Shown: positions 1-6,914 of the stretch, in pieces | Numbering within the stretch: the first letter of the stretch is position 1 | Layout: each line of letters begins with the position of its first letter | Source: JANNOG01 sp964516515 | Lineage (GTDB): Bacteria > Actinomycetota > Actinomycetes > Actinomycetales > JBBAYJ01 | Direction: 5' to 3' | Length of the DNA stretch: 8,067 nucleotides | NCBI GenBank assembly: GCA_964516515.1 | Contig: CAZEYA010000175.1 | Span: 1 to 8,067, forward strand | Position numbers and translations under genes: made by a program | The notes under the pieces: model-generated | Database searches by the model: none | What the model saw: the letters and a program-made list of their open reading frames with translations, nothing else | Told to the model about the DNA's origin: nothing

Positions 1-343
1 GCGGGTGATCGCGATTGACGGTAAGACAGTCCGAGGTGCCCGCACCAGCAACGCTACCGGGCACACGACGGCCCCCCATCTGGTCGCGGCGCTGGATCAC
101 GCCACCGGCGCCGTCGTCGGCCAGCTCGCGACGGCCGCGAAGAGCAACGAGATCCCCACCGTGCGAACGCTGTTGGGCACATTCGACCTCGCCGCGCAGG
201 GCGGCGTGGTCGTGACGGTGGACGCGATGCATACCCAGACCGACACAGCACAGCTGATTACCGCAGCTGGTGGGGACTACGCGTTAACTGAACAACGACA
301 TGCGTTATCGCAGGTGGCGGCTTGTTGGGGGGTGAGGGTCTAG
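1..343 (+). pseudogene. ISAs1-family DDE transposase, internal fragment
   Basis: This is the central part of an ISAs1-family transposase, the enzyme that cuts and joins the insertion sequence ends. The reading frame is already open at the left window edge, so its N-terminus lies outside. The family signature is clear: the first catalytic Asp in IAIDGKTVRG (codons from about position 8), then HLVAALDHATGAVVGQ, the KSNEIPTVRTLL motif, and a second catalytic Asp in VTVDAM (around 221-223). After GGDYALT (ending near 288) the expected continuation (a TVKGNQ-like segment) is replaced by unrelated residues, and the frame closes at the TAG at 341-343. The third acidic residue and whole C-terminus are therefore missing and the product cannot be active. 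The break coincides with the left edge of the tyrosine-recombinase element that follows. Family assignment is from motif recognition and is fairly secure; the exact break point is uncertain by about 10 bases. Confidence 0.87.
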
Positions 344-344
344 G
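285..344 (+). other. Probable left junction/end of the two-recombinase element
   Basis: ISAs1 transposase similarity stops near 288 and the first recombinase gene starts at 345, so the left end of the recombinase element should lie here. The stretch holds an imperfect palindrome at 301-312 with TGCG and CGCA arms around a TTAT centre, the sort of symmetric site a tyrosine recombinase could bind. The heptamer CTGAACA at 288-294 recurs at 4069-4075 near the right edge of the element. The region also contains the ribosome binding site of the next gene. The boundary is inferred; no comparison with an empty site is possible here. Confidence 0.45.
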
Positions 345-1589
345 TTGCGGCTTGTGATCGCCGAGGATGATCGCCGGGGAGATCTGGCTGAGCTTGTGGT
401 GCGGTTGGTCGGCGGGCTGGTGGAGACGGGCGATCCGTGGTCTCCGTTCCGGCTGGTGGACCCGGCCGGGGTGACGGTGGAGCCGGTGGCGGTGTTCCTT
501 CGGGATCTGCAGGCCTGCGACAGGGCGACCGCGACGATCCGCTCCTACGGGTTGGATCTGCTGCGTTGGTTCCGTTTCCTGTGGGCGGTGGACGTGCCCT
601 GGGATCACGCTACCCGGGCGGAGGCCCGGGACTTCTGCCGGTGGATGCTGGTGGCCGGCAAGCCGCCGCGCCCGCATTGGCGCACTGGTGAGATTCCCCA
701 GACAGCGTCTGCTTTCGGTCAGGGGCAGGCGTACGCGCCGTCGGTGCGTGCTCATGCTGAGACGGTGTTGCGCTGCTTCTACGGGTTCCACCTCGACGCC
801 GGGACTGGACCGATCGTCAACCCGTTTCCGCTGGACAGGTCGCGGCGGGAGCGGCGGGCTCACGAGCATCACAACCCGATGGAGCCGCACCGCAACGATC
901 GGTCGGGGTTGTATCGCCCGACGGTTGCGGCGCGGATTCCACGTGATGTCCCGGATGCGGAGTTCAACGAGATCTTCGCCTGCCTCGGGTCGCACCGGGA
1001 CCGGGCGTTGGTGGCGTTCTACGTCTCTACCGGCGCGCGGGCCTCGGAGTTGCTGTCGGTGACCCAGGGTGGCGTGGATCCGGGACGTCAGCTGATCACG
1101 GTGGTGCGCAAGGGCAGTCGGGCGGCGCAGGAACTCCCGGCTTCCAGCGACGCTTTCGTCTGGCTTCGGCTCTACCAGGTTCAGATGGACAGGGTGATCC
1201 CGAAAGGTCGCGGTCGGCCGCTGTGGTGGACGTCGCGGACACCGGTTCGGTCCTTGTCGTATCACGCGGCGCATCGGATGTTCCAGCGTGCCGCGGCCGC
1301 GGCGGGCAGCGCCGTCACGTTGCACGGGTTGCGGCACACTGCCGCCTACCGGATGGCCCAGGATCCAGCGCTGCCGTTGACCGATGTGCAGTTCGTCCTT
1401 GGACACGCCTTGCTGAGCACGACACAGCTCTACCTGAACCCGCGCAAGGAGGAGGTGATCCGGCGCCTGCTGGCCCACCATGCGAAGGTCACCCGGCAAG
1501 CGGCCGCTCGGACCACACCGCCGCCCCCGGCGCCTGGCTACCGGGCGGAGAGCATGGCCGTGCTGTTCGGGACCGAGCCCCCGCGATGA
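345..1589 (+). CDS. Tyrosine recombinase/transposase A (Tn554 TnpA-like)
   Basis: This 414-aa protein is a phage-integrase-type tyrosine recombinase that would cut and rejoin DNA through a covalent phosphotyrosine link. The N-terminal half has a SAM-like core-binding domain (about residues 47-105 and the helical stretch 128-150). The catalytic domain spans about 200-380 with the expected residues: Arg232 in STGARASEL, Lys256 in VRKGS, His327 and Arg330 in LHGLRHTAA, His354 in LGHALLSTT and the nucleophile Tyr363 in QLYLNP. The tail 385-414 is proline rich. The start is TTG at 345, directly after an in-frame TAG; a GAGGG ribosome binding site lies at 334-338. GTG at 354 is an alternative. Its stop overlaps an ATG at 1586, the usual translational coupling to a second recombinase. 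The paired layout resembles tnpA-tnpB of Tn554-type elements, in which both recombinases are needed. It looks intact. Confidence 0.88.
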   Translation: MRLVIAEDDRRGDLAELVVRLVGGLVETGDPWSPFRLVDPAGVTVEPVAVFLRDLQACDRATATIRSYGLDLLRWFRFLWAVDVPWDHATRAEARDFCRWMLVAGKPPRPHWRTGEIPQTASAFGQGQAYAPSVRAHAETVLRCFYGFHLDAGTGPIVNPFPLDRSRRERRAHEHHNPMEPHRNDRSGLYRPTVAARIPRDVPDAEFNEIFACLGSHRDRALVAFYVSTGARASELLSVTQGGVDPGRQLITVVRKGSRAAQELPASSDAFVWLRLYQVQMDRVIPKGRGRPLWWTSRTPVRSLSYHAAHRMFQRAAAAAGSAVTLHGLRHTAAYRMAQDPALPLTDVQFVLGHALLSTTQLYLNPRKEEVIRRLLAHHAKVTRQAAARTTPPPPAPGYRAESMAVLFGTEPPR

Positions 1590-1687
1590 CCGGCGTCACG
1601 TTCCCCGAGGCCGAGGCAGAGATGGTGGCGGGGACGGTGGCCGCCACGACCGCGCACCTGTCCGCCGATCGCGGGCCGGGCATCTAG
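1586..1687 (+). pseudogene. Severed 5' end of the second recombinase gene, closed by in-frame TAG
   Basis: An ATG at 1586 overlaps the stop of the first recombinase gene (ATGA). It opens 33 codons beginning MTGVTFPEAEAEMVAG and ends at TAG 1685-1687. This frame is the same one used by the long downstream recombinase, and coding character continues through the TAG (TRGPAVWPARS). By my count 31 of the 33 third positions are G or C. The simplest reading is that the second recombinase originally started at 1586 and a single-base change (for example from CAG, GAG or TGG) created the stop. The alternative is that the 33-codon stretch is a short leader peptide and the true start is GTG at 1703. Confidence 0.6.
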
Positions 1688-1702
1688 ACCCGCGGTCCGG
1701 CG

Positions 1703-4072
1703 GTGTGGCCGGCGCGGTCCAGGCAGACTCAATGGCCGATCACCGGCCGGGACCGCGCGGCGATCTGGGCGTGGCTGATGGGGCCGCCGTTCGAGGTGGA
1801 TCCCACGCAGGGCCGTCGTCAAGCCAGTCACAAGATCGGGCTCGGGCTGCTCCTGGATTGGCTGGAGACCTATCCCGGGACGACGTGGCAGGAGCGGTGG
1901 CCGGCCAGCGGGATCGACGCCAGCATGTCATGGCGGCAGACGCTGGTCAGTTGGCTGAGCGAACACGGCCACGAGTCCCAGGGAAAGCAGGAGGCGTTCT
2001 TGCGGGCGTGGCGGCTCGCGGTCTCGGTCGACCTGATCCGCCCGTCCGTGCCACTGCTGGTCGCCGCCAACTTCCGCCACGGCGCGCTGACCAATCTGAT
2101 GGCCCGCCACCGTGATCCCGACGGCCTGGCACAGATACAGGCGCTGTGCTCTGGCGACCCGGACGTCTCGCCCGCCGCCGCAACTCGAACTGTCTACCGG
2201 ACGGTGCTGATCCTGGCCGCCAAGGGAGGGGTGGCCGCCGACATCACCACCGGTGACGTCCTGGAACTGCTGCAAGCAGAGGCGCTCTCGCACGGCTCGG
2301 GCTTCGGGTCCACCCACCTGTTCTACCGGGTCCTGCGCACGATGGGCATGTTCGGTGGCGCGGCGCCGGCGACACTGCGGGAACTGCGCACCGCCGGGCA
2401 ACGCTCACCCGAGGACATGGTCGACCGCTACCAGGTGGCCTGCCGCCCGGTCCGTGATCTGCTCGTCGAATACCTCCGCGAACGTCAACCAGCGTTGGAC
2501 TACACCAGCCTGGAGTCGCTGGCCGGCTACCTCATCGGCCTGTTCTGGTCCGACCTCGAACGCCACCATCCCGGCATCGACAGCCTGCGCCTATCGCCCG
2601 AAGCCGCCCAGGGGTGGAAACAGCGGCTCCGGATGGTGTCCAAGACCGTCCCAGCCCCGGGCGGGCCCAGCACCCAGACAATGGTCCCGCGGATCAACTA
2701 CCGCGAATGCCTGACCCCCGTGCGGGCCTTCTACCTGGATCTGGCCCACTGGGCCGTTGAACATCCCGAACGGTGGGCCGTCTGGGTGGCCCCATGCCCG
2801 GTCGGCGCCGAAGAGATCGACCGGCGCAAGGACAAGCGGCGTCTGAAGTCACGCATGGACGCGCGGACCCGGGAGCGCCTGCCGGTGCTGCCGGTTCTCG
2901 TCCGCAGCGTCGACCAGCGCCGCAAGGACGCCGCGGCCCTCCTGCACGCCGCCCGCGCCGCCGAGCCCGCCCAGACGTTCACCGCCGCCGGTCAGACCCT
3001 GACCCGGATAGCCCCCTCACGGTCAGCGGCCACCAAGGTCTGGGTCGCCGACCCAGCCACCGGGGCACGCCGCGACCTCGGCCATGAGGAGGTGTACTCG
3101 TTCTGGGCCTTTGCCGCCGTGGAAGTGCTACGCGCAACAGGGATTCGCATCGAGGAACTCACCGAGCTGTCCCACCACAGTCTGGTCCAATACCGGCTTC
3201 CCACCACCGGCGAAGTGGTGCCCCTGCTGCAGATCGTCCCCTCCAAGACCGCCGCCGAACGCCTCCTGGTCGTCAGCCCCGACCTCGCGGATGTCCTGGC
3301 CACGATCATCGCCAGGATCCGCGGCACCGACGGTGCGATACCCGCCGTCTCGGCCTACGACAGCGCCGAACGAACCTGGTCTGCGCCCGCGCCGCTCCTC
3401 TTCCAGCGCCGCTACGGATGCGAGCACCGAGCCATCAGCATCCCCGTCATCCGCGGCGTGCTCACCGCAGCCCTCACACACACTGGACTCACCGACCCGG
3501 TCTCGGGTGGCCCCCTGCACTTCACACCACACGACTTCCGGCGGGTGTTCATCACCGACGCCATCCTCTCGGGCTTGCCCCCGCACATCGCCCAGGTGAT
3601 CGCCGGGCACCGCGATATCAACGTGACAATCGGCTACACCACGACCTACCCCGAGCAGGCCATCCAGGCCCACCTGGCGTTCCTGGCCCGGCGGCGCGCA
3701 CTACGCCCCAGCCACGAATACCGCGCCCCCAGCGACGAGGAATGGACCGCGTTCCTCGGCCACTTCGAACGCCGCAAGGTCTCCACCGGCACCTGCGGAC
3801 GGGCGTTCGCCACCCCCTGCATCCACGAGCACGCCTGCATCCGCTGCCCGATGCTCTGGCCTGACCCAGCTCAGCGCGAACGACTGGCCGAGATCAGAGA
3901 CAACCTCCGCCAACGCATCACCGAAGCCGAACGGGAAGGCTGGCTCGGCGAAGTCGAGGGCCTACAAACCAGCCTTGCCGGAGCCCAGGACAAGCTCGAC
4001 CAGATCGACAATCGCCCCCAACCCAGCACACCCGTCGGGCTCGGCCTCCCCAGCCACCGCCCGAGAGCCTGA
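1703..4072 (+). CDS. Large tyrosine recombinase/transposase B (Tn554 TnpB-like)
   Basis: This is the second, larger recombinase of the pair, 789 aa if read from GTG 1703. Residues 1 to about 300 form a long helical N-terminal region with no motif I recognise; the middle carries basic linkers. The catalytic domain lies at about 460-660: Arg482 in GIRIEEL, Lys515 in VPSKTAAERL, His610 and Arg613 in TPHDFRR, His636 in AGHRDINVT and the nucleophile Tyr645 in IGYTTTYP. Beyond it is a Cys cluster typical of these large recombinases, Cys698-x7-Cys706-x5-Cys712-x2-Cys715, probably a zinc site, then a charged coiled-coil-like stretch (about 722-770). Tn554 TnpB is shorter, about 630 aa from memory. 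The gene probably began at 1586 and has a premature TAG at 1685; if so, this product lacks about 39 N-terminal residues or depends on reinitiation at GTG 1703, for which I see no good ribosome binding site. Catalytic parts are complete, so activity cannot be excluded. Confidence 0.82.
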   Translation: MWPARSRQTQWPITGRDRAAIWAWLMGPPFEVDPTQGRRQASHKIGLGLLLDWLETYPGTTWQERWPASGIDASMSWRQTLVSWLSEHGHESQGKQEAFLRAWRLAVSVDLIRPSVPLLVAANFRHGALTNLMARHRDPDGLAQIQALCSGDPDVSPAAATRTVYRTVLILAAKGGVAADITTGDVLELLQAEALSHGSGFGSTHLFYRVLRTMGMFGGAAPATLRELRTAGQRSPEDMVDRYQVACRPVRDLLVEYLRERQPALDYTSLESLAGYLIGLFWSDLERHHPGIDSLRLSPEAAQGWKQRLRMVSKTVPAPGGPSTQTMVPRINYRECLTPVRAFYLDLAHWAVEHPERWAVWVAPCPVGAEEIDRRKDKRRLKSRMDARTRERLPVLPVLVRSVDQRRKDAAALLHAARAAEPAQTFTAAGQTLTRIAPSRSAATKVWVADPATGARRDLGHEEVYSFWAFAAVEVLRATGIRIEELTELSHHSLVQYRLPTTGEVVPLLQIVPSKTAAERLLVVSPDLADVLATIIARIRGTDGAIPAVSAYDSAERTWSAPAPLLFQRRYGCEHRAISIPVIRGVLTAALTHTGLTDPVSGGPLHFTPHDFRRVFITDAILSGLPPHIAQVIAGHRDINVTIGYTTTYPEQAIQAHLAFLARRRALRPSHEYRAPSDEEWTAFLGHFERRKVSTGTCGRAFATPCIHEHACIRCPMLWPDPAQRERLAEIRDNLRQRITEAEREGWLGEVEGLQTSLAGAQDKLDQIDNRPQPSTPVGLGLPSHRPRA

Positions 4073-4112
4073 ACACTCGCAACAACAACCCAATGCGGAC
4101 ACAAGATGAAGT
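4073..4112 (+). other. Junction between recombinase element and truncated IS21
   Basis: The recombinase gene ends at 4072 and recognisable IstA sequence (YGLTVHTC...) starts near 4121, with similarity possibly reaching back a few codons. Elements of the Tn554 type normally carry a small third gene immediately after or overlapping the second recombinase; here only about 35-50 bases separate the stop from istA sequence, so that gene is absent. The A-rich run around 4080-4090 and the CTGAACA at 4069-4075 are the only visible features. The precise join is not determinable without intact copies to compare. Confidence 0.5.
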
Positions 4113-5017
4113 TCAGAGAATACGGCCTCACCGTCCACACCTGCGAACCGGCGGACCCCGCCACGAAAGGCGGGTCGGAGTCGACGGTGAAGCTGGCCAA
4201 GGCCGACCTGGTCCCCACCGAGGTCAACCTGCTTCCGGCCTACGCCTGTTTCGCCGCCCTTGAACAGGCCTGCGAGACGTTCTGCGAGCAGGTCAACGCC
4301 CGCGTCCACCGCGTCACCCGGCGGGCACCGGTGGACATGCTCGCCGAGGAACAGGTCCGGCTGCATCCGCTGCCCACGGCCCCGCACACCGTCGCCCTGG
4401 GGGTGACCCGGACCGTTGCGGCCACGACGCCGATGGTCACCCTGGACGGCGGTCAGTACTCCGTCCCCCACCACCTGCTGGGCCGGGCGGTCTGGGTCCG
4501 GGTCCACGGCCAAGGCCCCGACGAGCGGGTCGTCATCGTTCACGTCGGTCAGGCGGGGCCGGTGGAGGTCGCACGCCATCTGCGGGCCCGTCCCGGCAGC
4601 CCACGCCTGGACGACGCGCACTTCCCGCCCGCCCCAGCCGGGGCGTTGCAGCGTCAACCCAGGGCCCGCAACGAGGCCGAGGCGGAGTTCCTTAACCTGG
4701 GTGACGGGGCCCGGCTCTGGCTGAGCGAGGCCGCCGCGGCGGGCAGCACGAAGATGCGCGTCAAGATGGCCGCCGCGGTCACCTTGGCCAAGCTCACCGA
4801 CCCGGTCGCGGTCGACTGGGCGTTGGGTCACGCCGCGGTCCACGCCCGGTTCGCCGAGGCCGACCTCGCCTCCATCGTCGCCCACCACGCCGACGACCCG
4901 CAGGCCGCCGGCCCGGTCCACGCCGCTGGGGAAGCTCGGAGCCTCCCCCAGGGCACCAGCGGCTGGGCCGCTCTCGGCATCACCAGCGCAGCCACCACGA
5001 CCGAGGGGGCAGCATGA
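4106..5017 (+). pseudogene. istA: IS21-family transposase IstA, 5'-truncated
   Basis: This is the C-terminal part of the IS21 transposase. The visible 303 aa start inside the RVE/integrase core at YGLTVHTC and include the third catalytic acid, Glu25 of this reading, in TKGGSESTVK. They continue through the family-typical stretches KADLVPTEVNLLPAY, EQVNARVHR, the beta-rich DGGQYSVPHHLLGRAVWVR segment and EVARHLRARPGSP. Full-length IstA proteins are around 500 aa, so about 200 N-terminal residues, including the helix-turn-helix and the first two catalytic Asp residues, are gone. The ATG at 4106 is simply the first in frame and probably is not a natural start. The stop (5015-5017) overlaps the istB ATG at 5014 as ATGA, the classical istA-istB coupling. 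The truncation lies at the boundary with the recombinase element, so insertion or deletion there removed the 5' half. The fragment cannot catalyse transposition. Confidence 0.88.
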
Positions 5018-5823
5018 GCGCGAGCAGCACGAGCAGGACCGTCCCGGCGGTCGGAGTCCCGACCGCACCGCCGTTGCCAGCGGACCTGGAAGCGCTGCTG
5101 CGTCGGCTGCGTCTGCCCCACATCCGCCACCACGCCCCCGACGTCCTGGCCACCGCCAAGGCCCAACGCTGGGAACCCGTCGAGGTCTTACGGGCCTTGT
5201 TCGGGGAAGAGGCTGCCGGGCGGGAACGCTCAGCCCTGGCGACCCGCCGCGCCGCGGTCGGGTTCCCCACCGGCAAGACCTTCGACGCCTGGCAGCCGCA
5301 GGCCAGCAGCATCCCCGCCCCGACGCAGCAGGCCCTGCGGACGTTGGAGTGGGTCGGAAGACGGGAGAACCTCGTCCTCTGCGGGCCGTCTGGGACCGGG
5401 AAGACGTTCCTGCTGGAGGCCCTGGGCCAGGCCGCGGTCCAGGCCGGGCTGAAGGTCGCCTGGTTCACCCTGGAAGACCTCGGCGTGTTCGTGCGCCGCC
5501 ACCGCGCCGACGACACCGTCACCAAAGCCATCCACCGGCTGCTGCGCGCCGACCTCGTCGTCATCGACGACATCGGCCTGCTGCCCGTCGGACCCGACGC
5601 CGCCGAAGGCCTCTACCGACTTGTCGACGCCGCCTACGAGAAACGCTCCGTCGCGATCAGCAGCAACCTGCACCCCGCCGCGTTCGACGAGCTCATGCCC
5701 AAAACCCTGGCCACCGCGACCGTCGACCGGCTCCTGCACCACGCCCACATCTGCCAAACCAGCGGCGACAGCGTCCGCCTATCCCAGGCCCTCACCGGAG
5801 CGGGGGTGAGGCCACTGACCTGA
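5014..5823 (+). CDS. istB: IS21-family AAA+ ATPase helper IstB
   Basis: IstB is the ATP-dependent partner of IstA that selects and remodels target DNA in IS21 transposition. The 269-aa protein looks complete for this family. It has the helical N-terminal region (LPADLEALLRRLRLPHI, about 22-40), a Walker A motif GPSGTGKT at residues 124-131, a Walker B LVVIDDIG at 181-188, and a sensor-like ISSNLHP segment near 213. The C-terminal stretch TVDRLLHHAHICQTSGDSVRL is typical of IstB and carries a probable arginine finger. The start ATG overlaps the istA stop. With istA truncated, no upstream promoter is evident and the protein is an orphan helper unless a full IS21 copy exists elsewhere. Confidence 0.93.
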   Translation: MSASSTSRTVPAVGVPTAPPLPADLEALLRRLRLPHIRHHAPDVLATAKAQRWEPVEVLRALFGEEAAGRERSALATRRAAVGFPTGKTFDAWQPQASSIPAPTQQALRTLEWVGRRENLVLCGPSGTGKTFLLEALGQAAVQAGLKVAWFTLEDLGVFVRRHRADDTVTKAIHRLLRADLVVIDDIGLLPVGPDAAEGLYRLVDAAYEKRSVAISSNLHPAAFDELMPKTLATATVDRLLHHAHICQTSGDSVRLSQALTGAGVRPLT

Positions 5824-5840
5824 CCGCTCGACCGTGATGG

Positions 5841-5957
5841 CCATCCTCCTTGGCAGATCCCATGGCCATCACCGGGCAGAACTCGTGACCGCCACCGGGC
5901 AGGTCTGGTGTCCGCCACCGGGCAGGTCTGGTGTCCGCCTCCGGGCAGAACCTGGTG
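5841..5957 (+). repeat. IS21 right-end tandem repeats (~23 bp units)
   Basis: Downstream of istB the sequence falls into tandem units with a core close to CACCGGGCAG. Units are seen at 5866-5888, 5889-5911, 5912-5934 and 5935-5957, each 23 bp; the second and third are identical and the outer two diverge. A fifth, more diverged 25-bp unit lies at 5841-5865 and shares the ATGGCCAT palindrome (5837-5844 and 5862-5869) with its neighbour. IS21-family elements are known to carry multiple terminal repeats that serve as transposase binding sites, and the position between istB and the IS tip fits. Matching left-end repeats are absent because that end is deleted. Confidence 0.78.
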
Positions 5958-5967
5958 GCCGTTGACA
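5958..5967 (+). mobile_element. Right tip of the IS21-family element
   Basis: The IS21 right end is placed at 5967, where the sequence reads GGTGGCCGTTGACA. Read inward on the other strand this begins TGTCAAC, matching the family tendency for tips beginning 5'-TG. The last six bases, TTGACA at 5962-5967, form a perfect -35 hexamer pointing out of the element toward the next gene, and a second one-mismatch hexamer TTGACT follows at 5969-5974. I see no convincing -10 box 16-18 bases downstream of either. The tip position is inferred because the left end and the target duplication partner are missing. Confidence 0.55.
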
Positions 5968-6093
5968 CTTGACTGAACCGTGCCGTTTGCACCAGACTGT
6001 GATCGTCGTGGTACCGACGGTGACAGGGAGTTCGCGAGCTGAGATGTAGCGGCTCTCTTTGGGTCGAGCACCACACGCTGAAAGGCGAACCGT
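5968..6093 (+). promoter_or_regulatory. Upstream region and ribosome binding site of the secreted-protein gene
   Basis: These 126 bases between the IS21 tip and the secreted-protein gene hold no ORF. An AAAGG ribosome binding site at 6081-6085 lies 8 bases before ATG 6094 and decides that start. A -35-like TTGACT is at 5969-5974, directly beside the IS tip, but without a good -10. The natural promoter may have been separated from the gene by the IS insertion. Confidence 0.4.
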
Positions 6094-6822
6094 ATGCGCA
6101 CGCCAAAGATCGCCAAGTCAGCCCTACAGGTATCCGCCCTCGTGATCACGACCTTGTTCGCCACAACTCTCGGGGGACCGCCCGCTAGTGCGGAAACGAC
6201 ATCGCCTCTCGAAGTGACCAATGGAACTGGCCAGGGATACGCCGCTGAACTGGCGGGCACCGAGCAGGTTGCTCCGGTCGACGCCTTTGCGGCAGAGGTT
6301 AAACTCTCGGCAGGCGTTGTCAAGGCCGCCCGCATTGCACCGGACACCCTCGACTATGACCTGGCGTTGACCCATGCGGGCGCCAACACTGCTCTAGTCG
6401 ACGGAGTTGTCCTGGGTTGGCTCGTCGGCGGTGGCTTGGTGCTCAATGCTCCTCCGAGCCTGGCCGCTGAGGCCACTCGCACTGCTCGTGCCGCCACCGG
6501 CCGTACCTACGCAGCTTGCTCGGGCGTCACTGACTATCGGTACAGGGCAGGTATCCTAGTTTCTTACAATCTGCGAATCCGGCTGAACAGCTGCGATCTC
6601 AATCTGCTGCGGGCGCTTCTAGGGACTGGCGCCGCCGCCAGCGCGGTTACCGGGTTCATCCTTACTAAGATCCCTACTATACCGACCGCTGCGCTCGGGA
6701 TTCTGGCCTCGATCGCTGGCTACATGGGCGGTCTCGGCGTCGGAATCATCAGCGCCTGTGGATACCGGAACAATGGAGCGAACTTCTACGCCAAGGTTGT
6801 GGTGTGGTGCACGCCACAATAA
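6094..6822 (+). CDS. Secreted four-cysteine protein with hydrophobic C-terminal half, family unknown
   Basis: I do not recognise this 242-aa protein. It starts with a clear Sec signal peptide: basic RTPKIAK, hydrophobic core at about 11-26, and an A-x-A site (ASA, 31-33) predicting cleavage before Glu34. Residues 34-100 are Ala/Thr/Glu rich and could be a propeptide. A Gly-rich hydrophobic segment lies at 103-119. The C-terminal part contains Cys142, Cys167, Cys222 and Cys239, probably two disulfides, framing two hydrophobic helices (about 172-190 and 197-220) rich in Gly and Ala. The end SACGYRNNGANFY...VVWCTPQ looks structured. Hydrophobic, helical, disulfide-framed secreted domains of this kind occur among bacteriocin-like and other pore-forming peptides, but this is only a resemblance. 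An AAAGG site 8 bases before the ATG supports the start. A terminator-like hairpin follows, then a small membrane protein gene that could be its partner. Third-position G/C bias is weaker than in the transposase genes. Confidence 0.8.
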   Translation: MRTPKIAKSALQVSALVITTLFATTLGGPPASAETTSPLEVTNGTGQGYAAELAGTEQVAPVDAFAAEVKLSAGVVKAARIAPDTLDYDLALTHAGANTALVDGVVLGWLVGGGLVLNAPPSLAAEATRTARAATGRTYAACSGVTDYRYRAGILVSYNLRIRLNSCDLNLLRALLGTGAAASAVTGFILTKIPTIPTAALGILASIAGYMGGLGVGIISACGYRNNGANFYAKVVVWCTPQ

Positions 6823-6837
6823 ATTAGCATTTCGCGG

Positions 6838-6866
6838 GAGGGGAGTGGGGTCACCCCGCTCCCCTC
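6838..6866 (+). terminator. Strong hairpin, intrinsic terminator without U-tract
   Basis: A 13-bp arm at 6838-6850 pairs with 6854-6866 across a 3-base TCA loop; the only imperfection is one T-G wobble (6846 with 6858). It starts 16 bases after the stop of the secreted-protein gene. No T-run follows, which is common for actinobacterial terminators. It may end the first transcript fully or act as a partial terminator that lowers expression of the membrane protein gene relative to the secreted one. Confidence 0.82.
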
Positions 6867-6914
6867 TCACCCGTTACATAAGTCAGGTTTACTCAATGGA
6901 AGCGGGAGCTGTAA

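Noticed and set aside
258..1499. 413-aa open frame on the minus strand opposite the first recombinase
   Set aside because: It is antisense to a gene with complete recombinase motifs; its Arg/Pro/His-rich composition is typical of a high-GC shadow frame.
1480..2115. 211-aa plus-strand frame bridging the two recombinase genes
   Set aside because: It overlaps both genes in another frame, has low-complexity Arg/Gly/Pro composition and no motif.
3962..5068. 368-aa open frame on the minus strand across the tnpB end and istA
   Set aside because: It runs across the junction of two unrelated elements and opposes clear IstA sequence, so it is a GC-driven artefact.
5866..5957. CRISPR-like array from regular ~23-bp repeats
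   Set aside because: The units are directly adjacent with no spacers, and their place between istB and the IS tip explains them as IS21 terminal repeats.
5962..5997. Complete outward promoter from TTGACA or TTGACT
   Set aside because: No acceptable -10 hexamer lies 16-18 bases downstream of either; only the -35-like boxes are kept.
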